Positions 1 to 8,312 of a DNA stretch of 64,000 nucleotides are shown in pieces. Position 1 is the first letter of the stretch; every line of letters starts with the position of its first letter. The notes beneath the pieces were generated by a model. It did no database searches, was not told the DNA's origin, and saw only the letters and a list, made by a program, of their open reading frames with translations. The stretch spans positions 372,001 through 436,000 of the forward strand of contig JBCHKQ010000002.1 in the NCBI GenBank assembly GCA_039023545.1. Direction: 5' to 3'. The position numbers and the translations under genes are program-made. Origin of the DNA: Spirochaetia bacterium 38H-sp (GTDB taxonomy: Bacteria; Spirochaetota; Spirochaetia; Winmispirales; Winmispiraceae).

Positions 1-387
1 AATGGACTCAAGCTTATCAAGCGTTCCCCCCGTATGTCCCAGAGCCCTCCCGCTCATCATAGGCACAAAAGCCCCACATGCAGCAACAGCAGGCGCAAGC
101 ACAAGCGACACCTTATCGCCAACCCCACCCGTAGAATGCTTATCCACAAGCGCATTACCCAGATGAGAAAAATCAAGAACCCTGCCAGACTCCATCATAG
201 CACGCGTAAAAACAGCAAGCTCCTCATCTGCCATTCCCCTAAAGAAGACAGCCATGAGAAAAGCAGACATCTGATAATCCGGAACCTCTCCCTTGGCATA
301 GGACGACACAAGAAACTCAATCTCGTCCGGAGACAACCCGCCCCCATCCCTTTTTTTTGCAATAATATCGACAACCCTGTAACTCAT
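1..387 (-). CDS. deoA: Pyrimidine-nucleoside (thymidine) phosphorylase, N-terminal part
   Basis: The 129 residues visible before the window edge carry the family signature: KHSTGGVGDK, then SGRALGHTGGTLDKLES close to the edge. The enzyme splits thymidine or other pyrimidine nucleosides with phosphate into base and (deoxy)ribose-1-phosphate in the cytoplasm, for salvage. Family members are about 430 residues, so roughly 70% lies outside the window. No Shine-Dalgarno precedes the ATG; the seven bases before it are all T, and a -10-like TAGAAT ends 6 nt before the start, so the message may be leaderless. Whether it is a thymidine-specific (DeoA) or broad (Pdp) enzyme cannot be told from this part. 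Confidence 0.9.
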   Translation of the reverse strand, partial: MSYRVVDIIAKKRDGGGLSPDEIEFLVSSYAKGEVPDYQMSAFLMAVFFRGMADEELAVFTRAMMESGRVLDFSHLGNALVDKHSTGGVGDKVSLVLAPAVAACGAFVPMMSGRALGHTGGTLDKLESI

Positions 388-393
388 AAAAAA

Positions 394-399
394 ATTCTA
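394..399 (-). promoter_or_regulatory. -10-like hexamer 6 nt before the nucleoside phosphorylase ATG
   Basis: TAGAAT on the minus strand, followed by six T and then the ATG. No convincing -35 is visible. Listed because the same spacing recurs at other starts that lack a Shine-Dalgarno. Confidence 0.35.
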
Positions 400-440
400 A
401 TACAAAACAAACAACAATAAAAGCAAAAACAAAAAATAAT

Positions 441-556
441 TTATACCGAACGTCGGGACTGCTCCCCCTTACAGAATTTCCTTACCGGAGGCAGCGCAAA
501 ATGCATCTGCAGGCTGCGCGTTCGGTATAAGAGCGCAGTCCCTCCTGCCTGCGGCA
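441..556 (-). repeat. Intergenic hairpin repeat, copy 1 (outer, interrupted)
   Basis: Starts TTATACCGAACG and ends CTGCCTGCGGCA. The stem is GGGACTGC with GCAGTCCC. Its loop is enlarged because a second, oppositely oriented copy sits inside it at 484-530. Strand is given by convention: plus means TGCC-NNN-GGCAG first and CGTTCGGTATAA last. Confidence 0.85.
484..530 (+). repeat. Intergenic hairpin repeat, copy 2 (nested in copy 1)
   Basis: Left end is the variant ACCGGAGGCAG, right end CGTTCGGTATAA. The stem is built on GCGCA and GCAGCGC-type pairing around a GCATCTGC centre. It lies wholly inside the loop of copy 1. Confidence 0.8.
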
Positions 557-606
557 CAACCCCTTACAAGCAAAATACAAGAAAAACTATTCCACAGGCT
601 CAAGCC

Positions 607-1240
607 TCCCCCCCCCCAGCAACACTCAACTCACTGATACACGTATCCTTATATCTGGCACCCGGATACACATCCAAAATCATAAACCTAGCCACAAAAA
701 ATAGAAAAACACTGTCTAGCCTCCTGTACCTTGAATAAAGCCTTACAATAAGTTCAATCCTCTGACTTTTTATACTACCCTCAAGCTCAATGACCTGAAA
801 AAATCAAGTACAGGCTCTACGGAACGATAGAAATAATCATTCTCCAAGGCAAAAGGTATATCGTAGAGCCTAATCTCAGTCAACTTTAACCCATTATTTG
901 ACTTATGCAAAAGCCGTTTTTCACAATAATAGAAAGCTTATACCATAGAAACTTTATACTGTCATAAGGAGGAATATCAGAATCCACAAAACAATATACA
1001 TATTCTCCTATACCATCCCCTGTAACACTCTCACCCCAAGTAGTCTCAGAATCCCCATCACAAAGATTTCCTACCTCATACGCATCCACAGCCCTTCCCG
1101 ATTTTATAATTCTGGCAGAGAAGTTTTCCCCGGATTGGCAAAGCAGCTGTCGTGCATAGCGATGAGCTCTTCTGTCTCCCTGACATCCTGAGCAAACAAA
1201 AGCCCACAAAGAAAAACAACACAACAAGAAACTGTCGCAT
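607..1240 (-). pseudogene. Decayed secreted protein with NADase-type glycan-binding domain
   Basis: An ATG at 1240 with a good GGGAGG site opens a signal peptide (MRQFLVVLFFFVGF, then LFAQDV in the next frame). The body is spread over three frames. One piece reads NLCDGDSETTW...GDGIGEY, another LKLTEIRLYDIPFALE, the last FMILDVYPGARYKDTCISEL. These are the hallmarks of the discoidin-like NADase-type glycan-binding domain common in spirochaete surface proteins. Each of the four shifts is repaired by adding one base to a homopolymer: near 1198 (T4), 1128 (G4), 897 (A3) and 798 (T6). The 3' end runs into a tract of ten G just before a stop. The gene follows the GH3 gene in the same direction, beyond its terminator. 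Sequencing error is possible, but large neighbours are intact. Confidence 0.75.
608..617. repeat. Ten-base C/G homopolymer tract
   Basis: Ten C on the plus strand, that is ten G in the last codons of the decayed glycan-binding gene. Tracts of this length are typical slippage sites. Confidence 0.9.
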
Positions 1241-1312
1241 AATAAGACACCTCCCTTGTATCAGAATAGCAGTAGATAATTTTCGGTATAACATGTAGTA
1301 GGCACAGAATAT

Positions 1313-1337
1313 AAAAAAGGCCGGCTGACAGCCGGCC
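1313..1337 (-). terminator. Rho-independent terminator of the GH3 gene
   Basis: On the minus strand a perfect 7-bp stem GGCCGGC/GCCGGCC with a 5-base loop is followed by six T. It lies 24 bp past the GH3 stop codon. Confidence 0.92.
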
Positions 1338-1360
1338 TGCTTTTGGGGAGGCGACCTTAC

Positions 1361-3205
1361 TTAAAAAGTAAGACCATAATTATAAGGGAAAAGAGCCTTT
1401 CCCTCATCTTCTATCTTAAGAGGTAAATCCGATACAGAACGTGGCCATGCAAAAGGAAGCTTGCCAACAGGCTTAAAATCACCCATTAAAACATCAGCAA
1501 CACCAGCACCTTCTGTTCCAGGAAGCCATGCCGCAACAACAGCATCAGCATAATCCAGAACTTCATTAATCAATATAGGCCGCCCCGACAAAATTATCAA
1601 AGCTACAGGAATATTTTTTTCTGCAGCAGTTTTGACAAGGCGCACATCCGTAGCAGAAAGCTTAAGAGACCTATTATCTCCTTTCATCTCGGCATAGGGA
1701 TTTTCACCTACAACAACAACAGCAACATCTGCATCAATCTCATCAGAAGGAGAAAGATTCTTATGATAAACTATCTCCGTAGAATCGCCTGCAACCTCAC
1801 GCAAGCCCTCCAGAATAGTAGTACCCTTGGTAATATTACCGCTCTTTCCCTGCCAGCTTATTGTCCAGCCGCCACACTGAATGCCAATATCATTGGCTTT
1901 GGACCCTATAACAGCAATCTTAGCCCCCCTCTTGAGAGGCAGGACAGACTTATCGTTCTTTAACACAACAAGAGACTTACGCACAGCCTCTCTGGCAATA
2001 GCCCTATGCTCAGCAGAACCTACTACATCAGCAGGAGCAGACACGACAAAGGGATTATCAAAAAGCCCCAGTCTAAACTTGGTAAGAAGAATATGATAAA
2101 CAGCATCATCAATCCTGCTCATAGGAATCTTCTTTTCTTCAACAAGCTTGAGCATGGTAGAATAAAAGTCCTTGTAGCTATCAGGAATCATAATCATATC
2201 AAGCCCAGCATTGATAACAGTCTCAAGCTGCTGGGCAAGCGAGCCCTTAAGCTCCGTATGGGCAGCCCAGTCGGAAACAAGGAGTCCGTCAAAACCAAGC
2301 TTGGCTCGCAGCACATCCATTATAAGATGCTTGTTAGAATGCATCTTGACTCCGTTGATACTAGAAAAGCTTACCATAATAGTTGCAACACTATTTTTTA
2401 CGGCATCTACATAGGGTACGAGATGAATATTTTGGAGTTCTTCCTCTGTAATCTTGGCATCACCACGGTCAACACCACCCTCCGTACCTCCATCTGCAAC
2501 AAAATGCTTGGCAGTGGCAAGAATAGTATCCGGTCTGCCTAGAGAAGAAATATCTGAGCCCCCCTGAAAACCGCGAATAGCTGCAGCACCAAGCTCTGCT
2601 ACAACTGCGGGGTCCTCGGAAAAGCCTTCGTAAGTTCTTCCCCACCTCTCATCCTGTGGAACAGTCACACAGGGAGCAAAGGTCCAGTGGATTCCTGTTG
2701 CAGCAACCTCAAGAGCAGTGGCACGCTCTATGCGTTCTACAAGCTCAGCATCACGCGTAGCACCAAGTCCTATATTATGGGGGAAAATGGTGGCACCGTA
2801 GACATTATTATGCCCGTGTACAGCATCTATCCCATAGAGGAGAGGAATTCCCAGCCTTGTGGAAAGAGCCTTCTTCTGATAGCCCTCAACCATGCTCCTC
2901 CATGCCTCCACTGTATTTCTGTAGGGAGCCGAGCCTCCTCCACTGAGAAGAGCACCTAGTTTATACTCTGCAATATCTGCCTCTGATGCAAGAAACTGTC
3001 TGTCTACCATGGCCATCTGGCCAATCTTTTCCTCTAAGCTCATATACTGCAAAAGATCTCTAGCTCTATCCTCAGGAGAAGCAGAAATATCTTTATAAAG
3101 CGCATCAGAAGGAGGAGCCTTTTCCTCCGTACTGCCCACTCCAACACAGGACGCTACAAGAAAAACCATAAAAACAAGCAAAAAAACATAAAAAATCTTT
3201 TTCAT
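1361..3205 (-). CDS. Glycoside hydrolase family 3 lipoprotein (beta-glucosidase type)
   Basis: A 614-residue secreted lipoprotein. The chosen ATG has a GGAGG site and starts a lipobox signal, MKKIFYVFLLVFMVFLVASC, with Cys20 as the lipidated residue. An upstream in-frame ATG at 3256 is rejected because it would bury the signal. The GH3 (alpha/beta)8 domain covers about residues 40-400, with the KHF motif near 234 and the SDW nucleophile motif at Asp312. The C-terminal alpha/beta sandwich contains NEVLDYADAVVAAWLPGTEGAGVADVL-type sequence. GH3 enzymes of this layout remove glucose from the non-reducing end of beta-glucans or cellodextrins. The GH16 laminarinase at 57571 would supply its substrate. 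It has its own terminator, so it is probably monocistronic. Exact linkage specificity is not readable. Confidence 0.93.
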   Translation of the reverse strand: MKKIFYVFLLVFMVFLVASCVGVGSTEEKAPPSDALYKDISASPEDRARDLLQYMSLEEKIGQMAMVDRQFLASEADIAEYKLGALLSGGGSAPYRNTVEAWRSMVEGYQKKALSTRLGIPLLYGIDAVHGHNNVYGATIFPHNIGLGATRDAELVERIERATALEVAATGIHWTFAPCVTVPQDERWGRTYEGFSEDPAVVAELGAAAIRGFQGGSDISSLGRPDTILATAKHFVADGGTEGGVDRGDAKITEEELQNIHLVPYVDAVKNSVATIMVSFSSINGVKMHSNKHLIMDVLRAKLGFDGLLVSDWAAHTELKGSLAQQLETVINAGLDMIMIPDSYKDFYSTMLKLVEEKKIPMSRIDDAVYHILLTKFRLGLFDNPFVVSAPADVVGSAEHRAIAREAVRKSLVVLKNDKSVLPLKRGAKIAVIGSKANDIGIQCGGWTISWQGKSGNITKGTTILEGLREVAGDSTEIVYHKNLSPSDEIDADVAVVVVGENPYAEMKGDNRSLKLSATDVRLVKTAAEKNIPVALIILSGRPILINEVLDYADAVVAAWLPGTEGAGVADVLMGDFKPVGKLPFAWPRSVSDLPLKIEDEGKALFPYNYGLTF

Positions 3206-3420
3206 AAAGCCCTCCGGGTAAATACTACCATAAGAATATGTTTCCGTAAACAGCAAAATTGATTACAACAACTTTCTATTATAGTTAAAAACTTATACTT
3301 ATTCCACATGCACGGTATAAGGTTTATGGAAGCAATGTCCACAATAAATTTACTCACGCATCGCCAAGGAAAGTGTTTGCAAAAATAGAATCAAGTAAAA
3401 CTATAACAATAAATCTCATT

Positions 3421-3462
3421 TTGCCAAAGACAGGCGCAGCAAGGCTGCGCCGTTCGGTTTAT
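3421..3462 (+). repeat. Intergenic hairpin repeat, copy 3
   Basis: TTGCCAAAGACAG, stem GGCGCAGC/GCTGCGCC with loop AAG, then CGTTCGGTTTA. It sits 5 bp beyond the stop of the minus-strand gene ending at 3468. Confidence 0.85.
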
Positions 3463-3467
3463 GTATT

Positions 3468-4373
3468 TTATTTTTTTTCTTTAGGCCATTTGTCGTACAT
3501 GTGTTCTTTGAGTATTTCTTCTGGTATGTCTGGCTTTTCTTCCAGTGCTGACGGGTCTGATAAAAAGTCTTTAAACATATTAATCGTATTTGCCCAGTAG
3601 ATTCCCTCAGAAACCCTGTCATCAACTGTAAACTTGGCCTCCATTATGGTCTTTTCTACTACATTACCATCTTCTGCGGTAACCTTTTTTTTCTTCATTT
3701 TGCCCATGACAAAGAATACAGAGGCCGTGCCCCACTCATAAAGATGATGGAAGGGAGCATCCAAACCAAGACTGGAGAGGTTGGCAAGGAACAGGCTGGT
3801 GTAAAGCGGGTCAGTCTCAATCATGGATTTTGGCGCAATGCCAAAATAATCCAGAAAACGAAAAACTCTCACTATGGTGTTGACAATAAAGCGCGGGAAA
3901 CTGGTCACGAGGTCCATCTCTTTATCCGTATCATTGCCAGACTTATCGCGTGCAGCCTTTACGCTAGCATGAAGCTTCTCAGCGACATCTGCAATAGTAT
4001 CAAAGGGACTAAAGGCTATCTTGGTTGTACTCTCCTGCCCCTCCTCTGTGAGGTCCTTCTTTACTACAAAAGATATCTCGATTGCTCTGCGCTGGTAGAT
4101 AAGCCTACCAGAAACAAAGCGATTTGCCTGAGGTCGAAAAGCTATGGTCCTTACAGCTGCAGCAAGAATCACGTGGAAAAGACTTATAACTTTTTGCCCT
4201 GGTTTTCTTCTGCGATTATAATCACGGATATATGCCAGAGTCTTGTCCAGCTCTATCTCATCCGGATAATATACAGCAGACTCATTGCGTCCTTTCATAA
4301 CATAAGGATTTATCTTTCTAAAGCCAGGGAGATCTTTTATAAGTATACCATCCCAACGATGTCTTATTCCCAT
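3468..4373 (-). CDS. 2-oxoacid dehydrogenase E2 catalytic-domain-like protein
   Basis: The ATG at 4373 has an AGGAGG site 5 nt upstream; a longer start at 4397 has none. The 301 residues resemble a free-standing E2/chloramphenicol acetyltransferase-fold domain without lipoyl or E1/E3-binding domains: VVVKKDL-type strand, a DLVTSFPRFIVN helix region, and a C-terminal DDRVSEGIYWANTINMFKDF. In true E2 enzymes the motif is DHRVxDG, where His is the general base. Here it is Asp252, and the Asp is Glu256, so classical acyl transfer to CoA is doubtful. No other 2-oxoacid dehydrogenase genes are nearby. It is last in the minus-strand run headed by yhbY, separated from the carboxypeptidase by two hairpin repeats. 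Function unknown. Confidence 0.75.
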   Translation of the reverse strand: MGIRHRWDGILIKDLPGFRKINPYVMKGRNESAVYYPDEIELDKTLAYIRDYNRRRKPGQKVISLFHVILAAAVRTIAFRPQANRFVSGRLIYQRRAIEISFVVKKDLTEEGQESTTKIAFSPFDTIADVAEKLHASVKAARDKSGNDTDKEMDLVTSFPRFIVNTIVRVFRFLDYFGIAPKSMIETDPLYTSLFLANLSSLGLDAPFHHLYEWGTASVFFVMGKMKKKKVTAEDGNVVEKTIMEAKFTVDDRVSEGIYWANTINMFKDFLSDPSALEEKPDIPEEILKEHMYDKWPKEKK

Positions 4374-4437
4374 AAATCCTCCTGCCATAGGATACAATAT
4401 TTTTTGCTATATAACAAGTTTGTTTTATAACATAAAA

Positions 4438-4498
4438 TATACCGAATGTCGTACCTGCTCCATGCATGGTAAAGGCGCAGGTACTCCTGCCTGCGGCA
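4438..4498 (-). repeat. Intergenic hairpin repeat, copy 4
   Basis: TATACCGAATG, stem GTACCTGC/GCAGGTAC, end CTGCCTGCGGCA. Forms a tail-to-tail pair with copy 5. Confidence 0.85.
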
Positions 4499-4518
4499 TG
4501 GTATAAATAATGCCTTTT

Positions 4519-4570
4519 TTGCCTAAGGCAGTGTCTGACTGCATCCTGCAGTCAGACACGTTCGGTACAA
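4519..4570 (+). repeat. Intergenic hairpin repeat, copy 5
   Basis: TTGCCTAAGGCAG, perfect 12-bp stem TGTCTGACTGCA/TGCAGTCAGACA with a 3-base loop, then CGTTCGGTACAA. Confidence 0.87.
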
Positions 4571-4608
4571 ATGCCTATTTTATAAATTGATTATTGTTAA
4601 AAGCAAGA

Positions 4609-5769
4609 TTAGTCCAACTTGCCTGTAAGCTGCCACCAGAGTCTGATAAAAAAATCTGCTATGATTCTCCATATGCTGCCGCGCTCTACACTGACAGGGG
4701 ATATTATTGGGCAGCTGTCAAGTGTACGCTCGCCATCTGTAAGTCTTGCCGTGCCTAGTATGTGGCCGTTTTGCATCGGGGCAAAATAGGTTTTTTCTAT
4801 ATCGGCTTCCAAGCGGAGCGAGGAGAGTTTGTCTTTTTTTATGGTGGCTGTCAGGGGGCGGCTGAGAATAGGGGTTATGGTTGTGATTTCTCCTCCCCAT
4901 ATTCTTAGTGGTCTAATATCGATTGTGCTTTTTTCAACGCGTATATAGCTGGAAAAGCCCCAATCCAGAAGCTGTGCGCTCTGTTTGTCGCGTTCTTCCA
5001 GTCCGTCCCAGTAGGTGGGAGCAAAAATGCCAAGAACAACAGAAATAAGCCGCAGTCCTTTTCTTTCGGCTGTTGCAACCAGATTAAAACCGGATTCTTC
5101 TATATATCCTGTTTTTAGACCGTCCATTCCTAGGTAGCTTGCAAGCAGCTTGTTTCTGTTGTAGAACAATCTGCCTCGATATTCCACATATGGGATGGAG
5201 TGATATCTTGCAAGTGCATATCTAAATCGTTTTATATAATCCGCTGCAAAAAAAGCCATGGAACGCGCGGAGATGCGGTTTTGGACAGAGAGTCCAGAGG
5301 GTTCTGCAAAGTGCATATCAGCATAGCCCATAGAGCTAACCAAAGCGTTCATTCTATCTGCAAAAGCGTCTATGGAGTCATCTATTATGAGTGCCAAAGC
5401 ATAAGCTGCATCATTGGCAGAATACACAAGAAGAAGGCTGAGGAGCTCGTCAAGCTGTATCTTTTCTCCGGGAGTAAGGTGTGCAAGAGAAGCATCTGGA
5501 GGAAATGGTATTTCTGCAAGTTTTTCTGGAACAGTAACACTACCTTCCGAAATCTCTCCCCTATCTAGCAAATCGAGTACAATATAGGCTGTAACAAGTT
5601 TTGTTATGCTTGCCGCAGGAAGAATATCAGAGGTATTTTTTTCAAAAAGTATGGTTTTTGTATCCGAATCTATGAGAATTGCAGAGCGAGCACTCAGAGA
5701 AGGTTCTGCAAAGAGAAAAGAAAGCTGCAATAATATTATAAAAATGGCTACGCAGGTTTTTATACGCAT
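4609..5769 (-). CDS. D-alanyl-D-alanine carboxypeptidase (PBP5-like, S11 family)
   Basis: A 386-residue exported serine peptidase that trims the terminal D-Ala from peptidoglycan pentapeptides. It has an N-terminal signal peptide (MRIKTCVAIFIILLQLSFLFA) and the three penicillin-binding motifs in order: SITK (Ser54, Lys57), SAN (117-119) and KTG (219-221). A C-terminal beta-domain and a short amphipathic tail (IIADFFIRLWWQL) fit membrane anchoring as in PBP5. The start is uncertain: GTG at 5778 or ATG at 5769. I chose the ATG because the GGGA upstream is better spaced and the signal peptide begins there. It follows the PfkB gene after a gap of less than 30 bp, so it is probably in the same operon. 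Confidence 0.93.
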   Translation of the reverse strand: MRIKTCVAIFIILLQLSFLFAEPSLSARSAILIDSDTKTILFEKNTSDILPAASITKLVTAYIVLDLLDRGEISEGSVTVPEKLAEIPFPPDASLAHLTPGEKIQLDELLSLLLVYSANDAAYALALIIDDSIDAFADRMNALVSSMGYADMHFAEPSGLSVQNRISARSMAFFAADYIKRFRYALARYHSIPYVEYRGRLFYNRNKLLASYLGMDGLKTGYIEESGFNLVATAERKGLRLISVVLGIFAPTYWDGLEERDKQSAQLLDWGFSSYIRVEKSTIDIRPLRIWGGEITTITPILSRPLTATIKKDKLSSLRLEADIEKTYFAPMQNGHILGTARLTDGERTLDSCPIISPVSVERGSIWRIIADFFIRLWWQLTGKLD

Positions 5770-5796
5770 AAACAGCACATTCCCGTCAAGATAATC

Positions 5797-6681
5797 TTAC
5801 GGGAGTCCTCCCGGTATCATAGATGATGCAGCACGAGAAGCAATAGAGACAGCAAAGTTGCAGACAGTTTCCATATCTTTTCTATTTTGTAAGGCAGAAG
5901 ATAGAGCAGCAGTAAAAGCGTCTCCACAACCTGTTGTATTTATACTGGTTACTAGCGGAGGAGATAGCCTTTTTATTCCTATATCTGGAGAAAAAAACAT
6001 AACATCGTTTTTTCCATCCGTTATCACTGAGATTATTTTGTTGTGTTTATATAGTTCTGTTATTTTTTCTGCTATAATGGTCTCTGATACTTTGTTGTTT
6101 TCAGGGAAGAAGGTTTCTATAAACTCATCTTTGTTTATTTTGAGTAAAAAACCGCCTTCTTTTAAAAGTGGCTCAAGATAAGGGCCTCTGGTATCCACAA
6201 TCACAGGTATGTTTTTATTCTTTGCAGCTTTAAAAAGGTCTTTATAAACATTCTCAGAATATCCCTTGGCAGGTTTTCCGGAAATAATAAGCAGTTCTGA
6301 TTTTTTTAATATGGCAAGCCCTTTTTTTATAAGCTTTTTTTCCGTATCAAAAGAGACCTTCTCCGCTTCTTCCACCAGCTCCGTAGTTCTTCCGTCCTCC
6401 ACAATTGTGGTACATATTCTTACTTCTGCTGAGGAAGGGACAATATTGAGAGAAAGTCCTTCGTTCTTTGCAAGATTTAAGAATATGTTCTTGAAGCTTC
6501 CTCCAGCATGAGTAAGAACAGTGGATTCTTTTCTAAGGGCCTTAAGTGTTCTTGCAACATTGAGACCTTTTCCGGAGGCATGGGTAAATACTGATATAGC
6601 TCTATTGACCTTTCCGGTTTTAAAAGATGAGAAAAACATGGTTCTTTGTATCGTTGGGCTGGGTGAGACTATAAAAATCAT
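5797..6681 (-). CDS. PfkB-family sugar kinase (1-phosphofructokinase / tagatose-6-phosphate kinase type)
   Basis: A 294-residue ribokinase-fold kinase. It shows the N-terminal sugar site ASGKGLNVART (36-45) and the ATP/anion-hole signature NTTGCGDAFTAAL with catalytic base Asp254. These features and the length place it in the FruK/LacC subgroup, which phosphorylates fructose-1-phosphate or tagatose-6-phosphate to the bisphosphate in the cytoplasm. No PTS genes are beside it, so the substrate is open. The ATG lies 1 bp after the stop of the alcohol dehydrogenase, so translation is probably coupled. Confidence 0.88.
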   Translation of the reverse strand: MIFIVSPSPTIQRTMFFSSFKTGKVNRAISVFTHASGKGLNVARTLKALRKESTVLTHAGGSFKNIFLNLAKNEGLSLNIVPSSAEVRICTTIVEDGRTTELVEEAEKVSFDTEKKLIKKGLAILKKSELLIISGKPAKGYSENVYKDLFKAAKNKNIPVIVDTRGPYLEPLLKEGGFLLKINKDEFIETFFPENNKVSETIIAEKITELYKHNKIISVITDGKNDVMFFSPDIGIKRLSPPLVTSINTTGCGDAFTAALSSALQNRKDMETVCNFAVSIASRAASSMIPGGLP

Positions 6682-6682
6682 A

Positions 6683-7849
6683 TCAACAAAGACCTTCTTT
6701 GAGAATTTCTCTTACTTCTTGAGATGTAAAAGTACAGGGGTGATTCTTATGGGAATATATATTGAGTATATAATCTATATCGTCTGTTTTTATTCTTATA
6801 GGCGAAAATGTAACCTGTGCCTTGTCAAAAAAAGCATCCAATATCTTTATAAGTTCATCTGGAGAAGACCTATAGCCACAGGATAAAAGAGAGGTTATTT
6901 TTTTTAGCTTGTCTAGTATGATGAAATCCTTGTTTTTCTCAGACTTTTTAATAGTACGGTATAAAACAGGCATTATAAGCCTAGCACAGGCTTCTCCATG
7001 AGGTATTGGCAACCTTGCGCCTACAGGTCCTGCAAGTCCATGGACAAGCCCCAGTCCTGCTCGGCTAAGAGCAAGCCCGGAATAATAAGCAGCTTCTGCC
7101 ATCTTTGTCCAGATACTGATATTGGAAGTACCTGTAATTATATGCTCAAAGGCCTGACCAGCCAACTCAAGACCACGTACAGAATATTCTTCTGAGACAG
7201 AATCGGAGGCTGTAGATAGATATGCCTCCACCAGCTGGCTTATGGCATCCATCCCAGAAAAAAACGCAGTATGTCGCGGAACAGAGATAAAAAGCAATGG
7301 GTCTATGACGGCAAGGTCCGCAGCATAGTCTGGATGCCTTAGAGATTTTTTATATCCATATTCTCCTGGCTCCGAAAGAACGGCATTATGAGTTGCCTCG
7401 CTTCCCGTGCCTGCCGTAGAAGGTACCAGAACAAGAGGCAGTCTTCTGCCATCTGGCTTTAGGCTGCCTATCCCCTCAAGATATTCTTTTACAGGATGCT
7501 CCATAAAAAAAGCAGCACTTGCTGCCTTGGCAAGGTCCATGACACTTCCGCCGCCTATTCCTACAACAGCCTGACAACCTGTTTTTTTTATAATAGAGGC
7601 AGCATTCTCTACCATAAAAGGAGAAGGCTCTCCTGTTACCATATAAGTCTCACAAGTAAGTAAAGAGTTTATATCAGACAGAAAAGACCTTGCATACTCG
7701 TTTTTTAAAAACAGTGTTTTGCTGTGGCATAAAAGAATTCTTTCTGCACCATGTGTATTGGCAAGATATTCTTTAATATGGGATATAGCACCTTCTTTTA
7801 TTACAACGTGAGGTTTTTCTCCCGGCATACTGTCTATTGATACGGACAT
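6683..7849 (-). CDS. Iron-containing alcohol dehydrogenase family protein
   Basis: A 388-residue group III alcohol dehydrogenase. The NAD(P)-binding motif GGGSVMDLAK is at 99-108. The metal-site helix reads GMDAISQLVEAY (Asp201), followed by His270 in VHGLAG and His284 in PHGE. In most members the residue four after the Asp is His; here it is Gln205, so one of the usual four metal ligands is changed. The family reduces aldehydes or oxidises alcohols and polyols in fermentation. It has an AAGGA site, lies 32 bp after yhbY and touches the PfkB kinase gene, which hints at a polyol or sugar-alcohol route, but the substrate is unknown. Confidence 0.88.
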   Translation of the reverse strand: MSVSIDSMPGEKPHVVIKEGAISHIKEYLANTHGAERILLCHSKTLFLKNEYARSFLSDINSLLTCETYMVTGEPSPFMVENAASIIKKTGCQAVVGIGGGSVMDLAKAASAAFFMEHPVKEYLEGIGSLKPDGRRLPLVLVPSTAGTGSEATHNAVLSEPGEYGYKKSLRHPDYAADLAVIDPLLFISVPRHTAFFSGMDAISQLVEAYLSTASDSVSEEYSVRGLELAGQAFEHIITGTSNISIWTKMAEAAYYSGLALSRAGLGLVHGLAGPVGARLPIPHGEACARLIMPVLYRTIKKSEKNKDFIILDKLKKITSLLSCGYRSSPDELIKILDAFFDKAQVTFSPIRIKTDDIDYILNIYSHKNHPCTFTSQEVREILKEGLC

Positions 7850-7881
7850 CGTAATTCCTTGTCAACAGGATGAGAAGAAGT

Positions 7882-8184
7882 CTACCGGCTTGGTATTGTT
7901 ATATGTCTGTTATCAGGCTCACTTGCCTGTCTGTATAATATTGCTACGTTACCTATAACTGATACCTCGTAGGCTCCAAGAGTCTCTGTTATTTTCCTAC
8001 ATATATACCTTTTATCCTCTTTGTTGGCAACAAACCTTATCTTTATAAGTTCCTCTCTCTCAAGCGCATCCTCTATCTCTTTTAAAACCGCAGGAGTGGC
8101 ACCGGCCTTACCAAGGAAAACAACAGGTTTTAGATCATGGGCAAGTTTTGCAAGATAGCTTCTCTGATAGCCTTTTAGTTCCAT
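7882..8184 (-). CDS. yhbY: YhbY-type CRM-domain RNA-binding protein
   Basis: One hundred residues forming a single CRS1-YhbY (CRM) domain: GYQRSYLAKLAHDLKPVVFLGKAG at the start, with the GxxG-like LGKAG loop, then ELIKIRF and the RQASEPDNRHI-type end. In bacteria the protein associates with pre-50S ribosomes and helps large-subunit assembly. The start has a GGAGG site 5 nt upstream. It is the first gene of the minus-strand run that ends at 3468. Confidence 0.93.
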   Translation of the reverse strand: MELKGYQRSYLAKLAHDLKPVVFLGKAGATPAVLKEIEDALEREELIKIRFVANKEDKRYICRKITETLGAYEVSVIGNVAILYRQASEPDNRHITIPSR

Positions 8185-8244
8185 TAATTCCTCCGTCTAT
8201 ATTGTAGCCTGTAATCAGATTGTACGCAATTGCCCACTATTTGC

Positions 8245-8273
8245 TTGCTTTTACACAGTATTGGTAATACAAT
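8245..8273 (+). promoter_or_regulatory. Promoter of the acyl-CoA ligase gene
   Basis: TTGCTT, 17-bp spacer, TACAAT. The predicted start leaves a leader of about 33 nt containing the AAGGAG site. Confidence 0.55.
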
Positions 8274-8312
8274 ATATAGTTAGAGGTTTTTGATATTTTT
8301 AAGGAGAAGCAA

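Noticed and set aside
34..420. Plus-strand open frame of 128 codons at the left edge
   Set aside because: It is the antisense of the nucleoside phosphorylase, whose minus-strand motifs are unmistakable.
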